NCBI GenBank assembly: GCA_020634755.1
Contig: JACKBC010000025.1
Span: 32,600 to 96,599, forward strand
Length of the DNA: 64,000 nucleotides
Direction: 5' to 3'
Source of the DNA: Caldilineaceae bacterium
GTDB lineage: Bacteria; Chloroflexota; Anaerolineae; Caldilineales; Caldilineaceae
A program made the position numbers and the translations under genes. The notes beneath the pieces are model-generated. The model saw only the letters and a list, made by a program, of their open reading frames with translations, was not told the DNA's origin and made no database searches. Each line of letters starts with the position of its first letter. Position 1 is the first letter of the stretch. This document shows, one piece after another, positions 62,821-64,000 of the stretch.

Positions 62821-63651
62821 CTACACTTCATCGGGCAACAGCATCCCTTCGCTGTCGCGGTAAAATTGGGCCAAGCGCAGCGACATATCTTCTTGGAACT
62901 GGATAGTCACGCCGCCGTCAATGACGAGCGTATGTCCAGTAATAAATCCGGCCTGGTCGGAACAGAGAAAAGCCACGCCATTGGCGATATCGTCCGTCTG
63001 GCCCACGCGGCGCAAGGGATATTGCTGCGCAAAGAAGGGCAGCAGTGATGGATTTTTCTGCCACCGTTCTTGCATGCGCTCGGTCATAATGTGGCCGGGG
63101 CAGATGGCGTTGACTCGCACGCCCATTGGGCCAAAATCACAGGCCATCTGCCGGGTAATGCCAATCACGGCGGACTTGGCTCCCTCATAGGCCAGCTTGC
63201 CTTCGGCCATCAGAAGCCCGTGTACAGAAGAGATGTTCACGATGCTGCCCTTGCCCTGTTTGGCCATGTGCGGCACGGCCTGACGCGCCGCCCAGTAATG
63301 GGATTTCACCATGACATTCATGGCATAATCCCAGGCTGTTTCGGTCAGGGTGAGGGCGCTGCCGTCCGGCTCTTGGCCTCGCCACGCATTGTTCACCAAC
63401 AGATCGAGCCGACCCCAGGTTTCCACGGCATAGGCCACCATGGCTTCAATCTGCTCCGTCTGCGATATATCCGTGCGGATCACGGTCGCTTCGCCACCCG
63501 CCGCCCGCACGCGCTCGGCGTTGGCGGCGGCCCCTTCTTCATCAAAATCCGCAATTACCACTTTGGCGCCGGCTTCGGCCAGCCGTCGCACCGTGGCGCC
63601 CCCAATCCCGTTGGCGCCGCCCGTAACCAGGGCTACAAGTCCATCCAGCAT
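62821..63651 (-). CDS. SDR-family oxidoreductase
   Basis: A 276-residue classical short-chain dehydrogenase. TGGANGIG binds the cofactor, NNAW (usual NNAG) follows, and the active site has Ser in NISSVHG and Tyr/Lys in YEGAKSA. PG-type PGHIMTERM follows and a C-terminal extension (QEDMSLRLAQFYRDSEG) goes beyond the usual end. DFDEE at the end of the second strand suggests NAD preference. It shares direction with the partial LLM gene upstream. Confidence 0.93.
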   Translation of the reverse strand: MLDGLVALVTGGANGIGGATVRRLAEAGAKVVIADFDEEGAAANAERVRAAGGEATVIRTDISQTEQIEAMVAYAVETWGRLDLLVNNAWRGQEPDGSALTLTETAWDYAMNVMVKSHYWAARQAVPHMAKQGKGSIVNISSVHGLLMAEGKLAYEGAKSAVIGITRQMACDFGPMGVRVNAICPGHIMTERMQERWQKNPSLLPFFAQQYPLRRVGQTDDIANGVAFLCSDQAGFITGHTLVIDGGVTIQFQEDMSLRLAQFYRDSEGMLLPDEV

Positions 63652-63744
63652 AGCATTGCTCCATCTTTTGATTTTTTCTATAACGTTTTCACATGCACAC
63701 CGGTGGGAAATCGCCCGCCTTGGAGCAGGCGCCCTTTTCGAACA

Positions 63745-64000
63745 TCAAGGCGTGTGCACTGGGCTCACCACCTCATCCGCCAGACGCGCCACAATATCTT
63801 CGGGGTAGGGATAGCTCAGCGTGTAGACAAAATGGGTGGCGCCGGCGTCAATGAACGTTTGGGTGCGCTCGCGGGCGCTGGATAAGTCATCATAATCGAC
63901 GCGCACCTGGGTGGAGAGCACAATGTCGTCGAAATTACGGCCCACTTTTTCACAATGCCCTTTGAGCACGTCAAGCTTGTGGTGAAACACATCAATCGGC
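63745..64000 (-). CDS. LLM-class (F420-dependent type) oxidoreductase, partial
   Basis: The 5' part lies beyond the right edge. The 85 visible C-terminal residues include PIDVFHHKLDVLKGHCEKVG, FDDIVLSTQVRVDYDD and ATHFVYTLSYPYPEDIVARL, the usual end of luciferase-like monooxygenase family proteins. Many in Chloroflexota and Actinomycetota use cofactor F420. Substrate unknown. It lies 93 nt upstream of the SDR gene on the same strand. Confidence 0.82.
   Translation of the reverse strand, partial: PIDVFHHKLDVLKGHCEKVGRNFDDIVLSTQVRVDYDDLSSARERTQTFIDAGATHFVYTLSYPYPEDIVARLADEVVSPVHTP

Overview
The window reads as a chromosomal stretch of a Chloroflexota bacterium (Anaerolineae/Caldilineae-like). 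This rests on family knowledge and protein style, not on a marker gene. The clues are a 1129-residue BTAD/NB-ARC/TPR regulator, a zinc-ribbon LysM protein with a Thr/Pro-rich linker, a secreted protein ending in an FLPLV-type tail, an isopentenyl phosphate kinase, a cytochrome b558-type succinate dehydrogenase, F420-type LLM and PNPOx-like proteins, and small conserved proteins typical of that phylum. No rRNA, tRNA, CRISPR array, prophage or complete insertion sequence was seen.

Layout. 0-12 kb: mixed housekeeping and accessory genes (Crp/Fnr regulator with a DUF1772 protein, pRiA4b ORF-3-like protein, serine hydrolase, PNPOx, GNAT, a nucleotidyltransferase/UDG-like/SDR run, Nudix, secreted metalloprotease). 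12-25 kb: BTAD regulator, nucleoside hydrolase, a hisH-cyclophilin-DUF402-nitrilase-like group, lspA-rluD, cytidine deaminase, and a PhoR/PhoB-like two-component pair. 25-40 kb: a long leftward block holding a LysW-like acidic protein, a degenerate response regulator, an Nmad3 protein, a GT39-like membrane glycosyltransferase, FecR and TPR proteins, a HEAT protein, a LysM protein, RseP, isopentenyl phosphate kinase and SelA. 40-44 kb: sdhCAB with a clear terminator. 44-52 kb: serine hydrolase, two APH-fold kinases, small conserved proteins, DUF4386, a frameshifted NAD(P)-binding protein, an RraA-like aldolase and the FetAB-type exporter. 52-64 kb: a carbohydrate-use region (GH13, GH78 rhamnosidase, two tandem GH3 paralogues), followed by an alpha/beta hydrolase, an SDR and a partial LLM oxidoreductase. 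Three of its four glycosidase genes carry frame breaks.

The most distinctive signal is between genes. At least four families of small palindromic, MITE-like elements sit in the intergenic gaps: an 84-bp family A, an 88-bp family B, a 79-bp family C and a 69-bp family D. A and B copies are flanked by 5-6 bp direct repeats that look like target-site duplications. Four family A copies form a tandem array separated by exactly ATATT. Family B has twice landed at the same base of a family A end. No transposase is present in the window, so mobilisation would be in trans.

The most interesting coding signals are the Nmad3-GT39-FecR-TPR operon ending in a receiver protein that has lost its phospho-acceptor Asp, a nitrilase-fold protein whose catalytic Cys is Gly, a LysW-like zinc ribbon with an extreme Asp/Tyr tail, and a PIN-toxin remnant. 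Coordinates come from reading the sequence. Start sites were chosen mainly from visible Shine-Dalgarno motifs.
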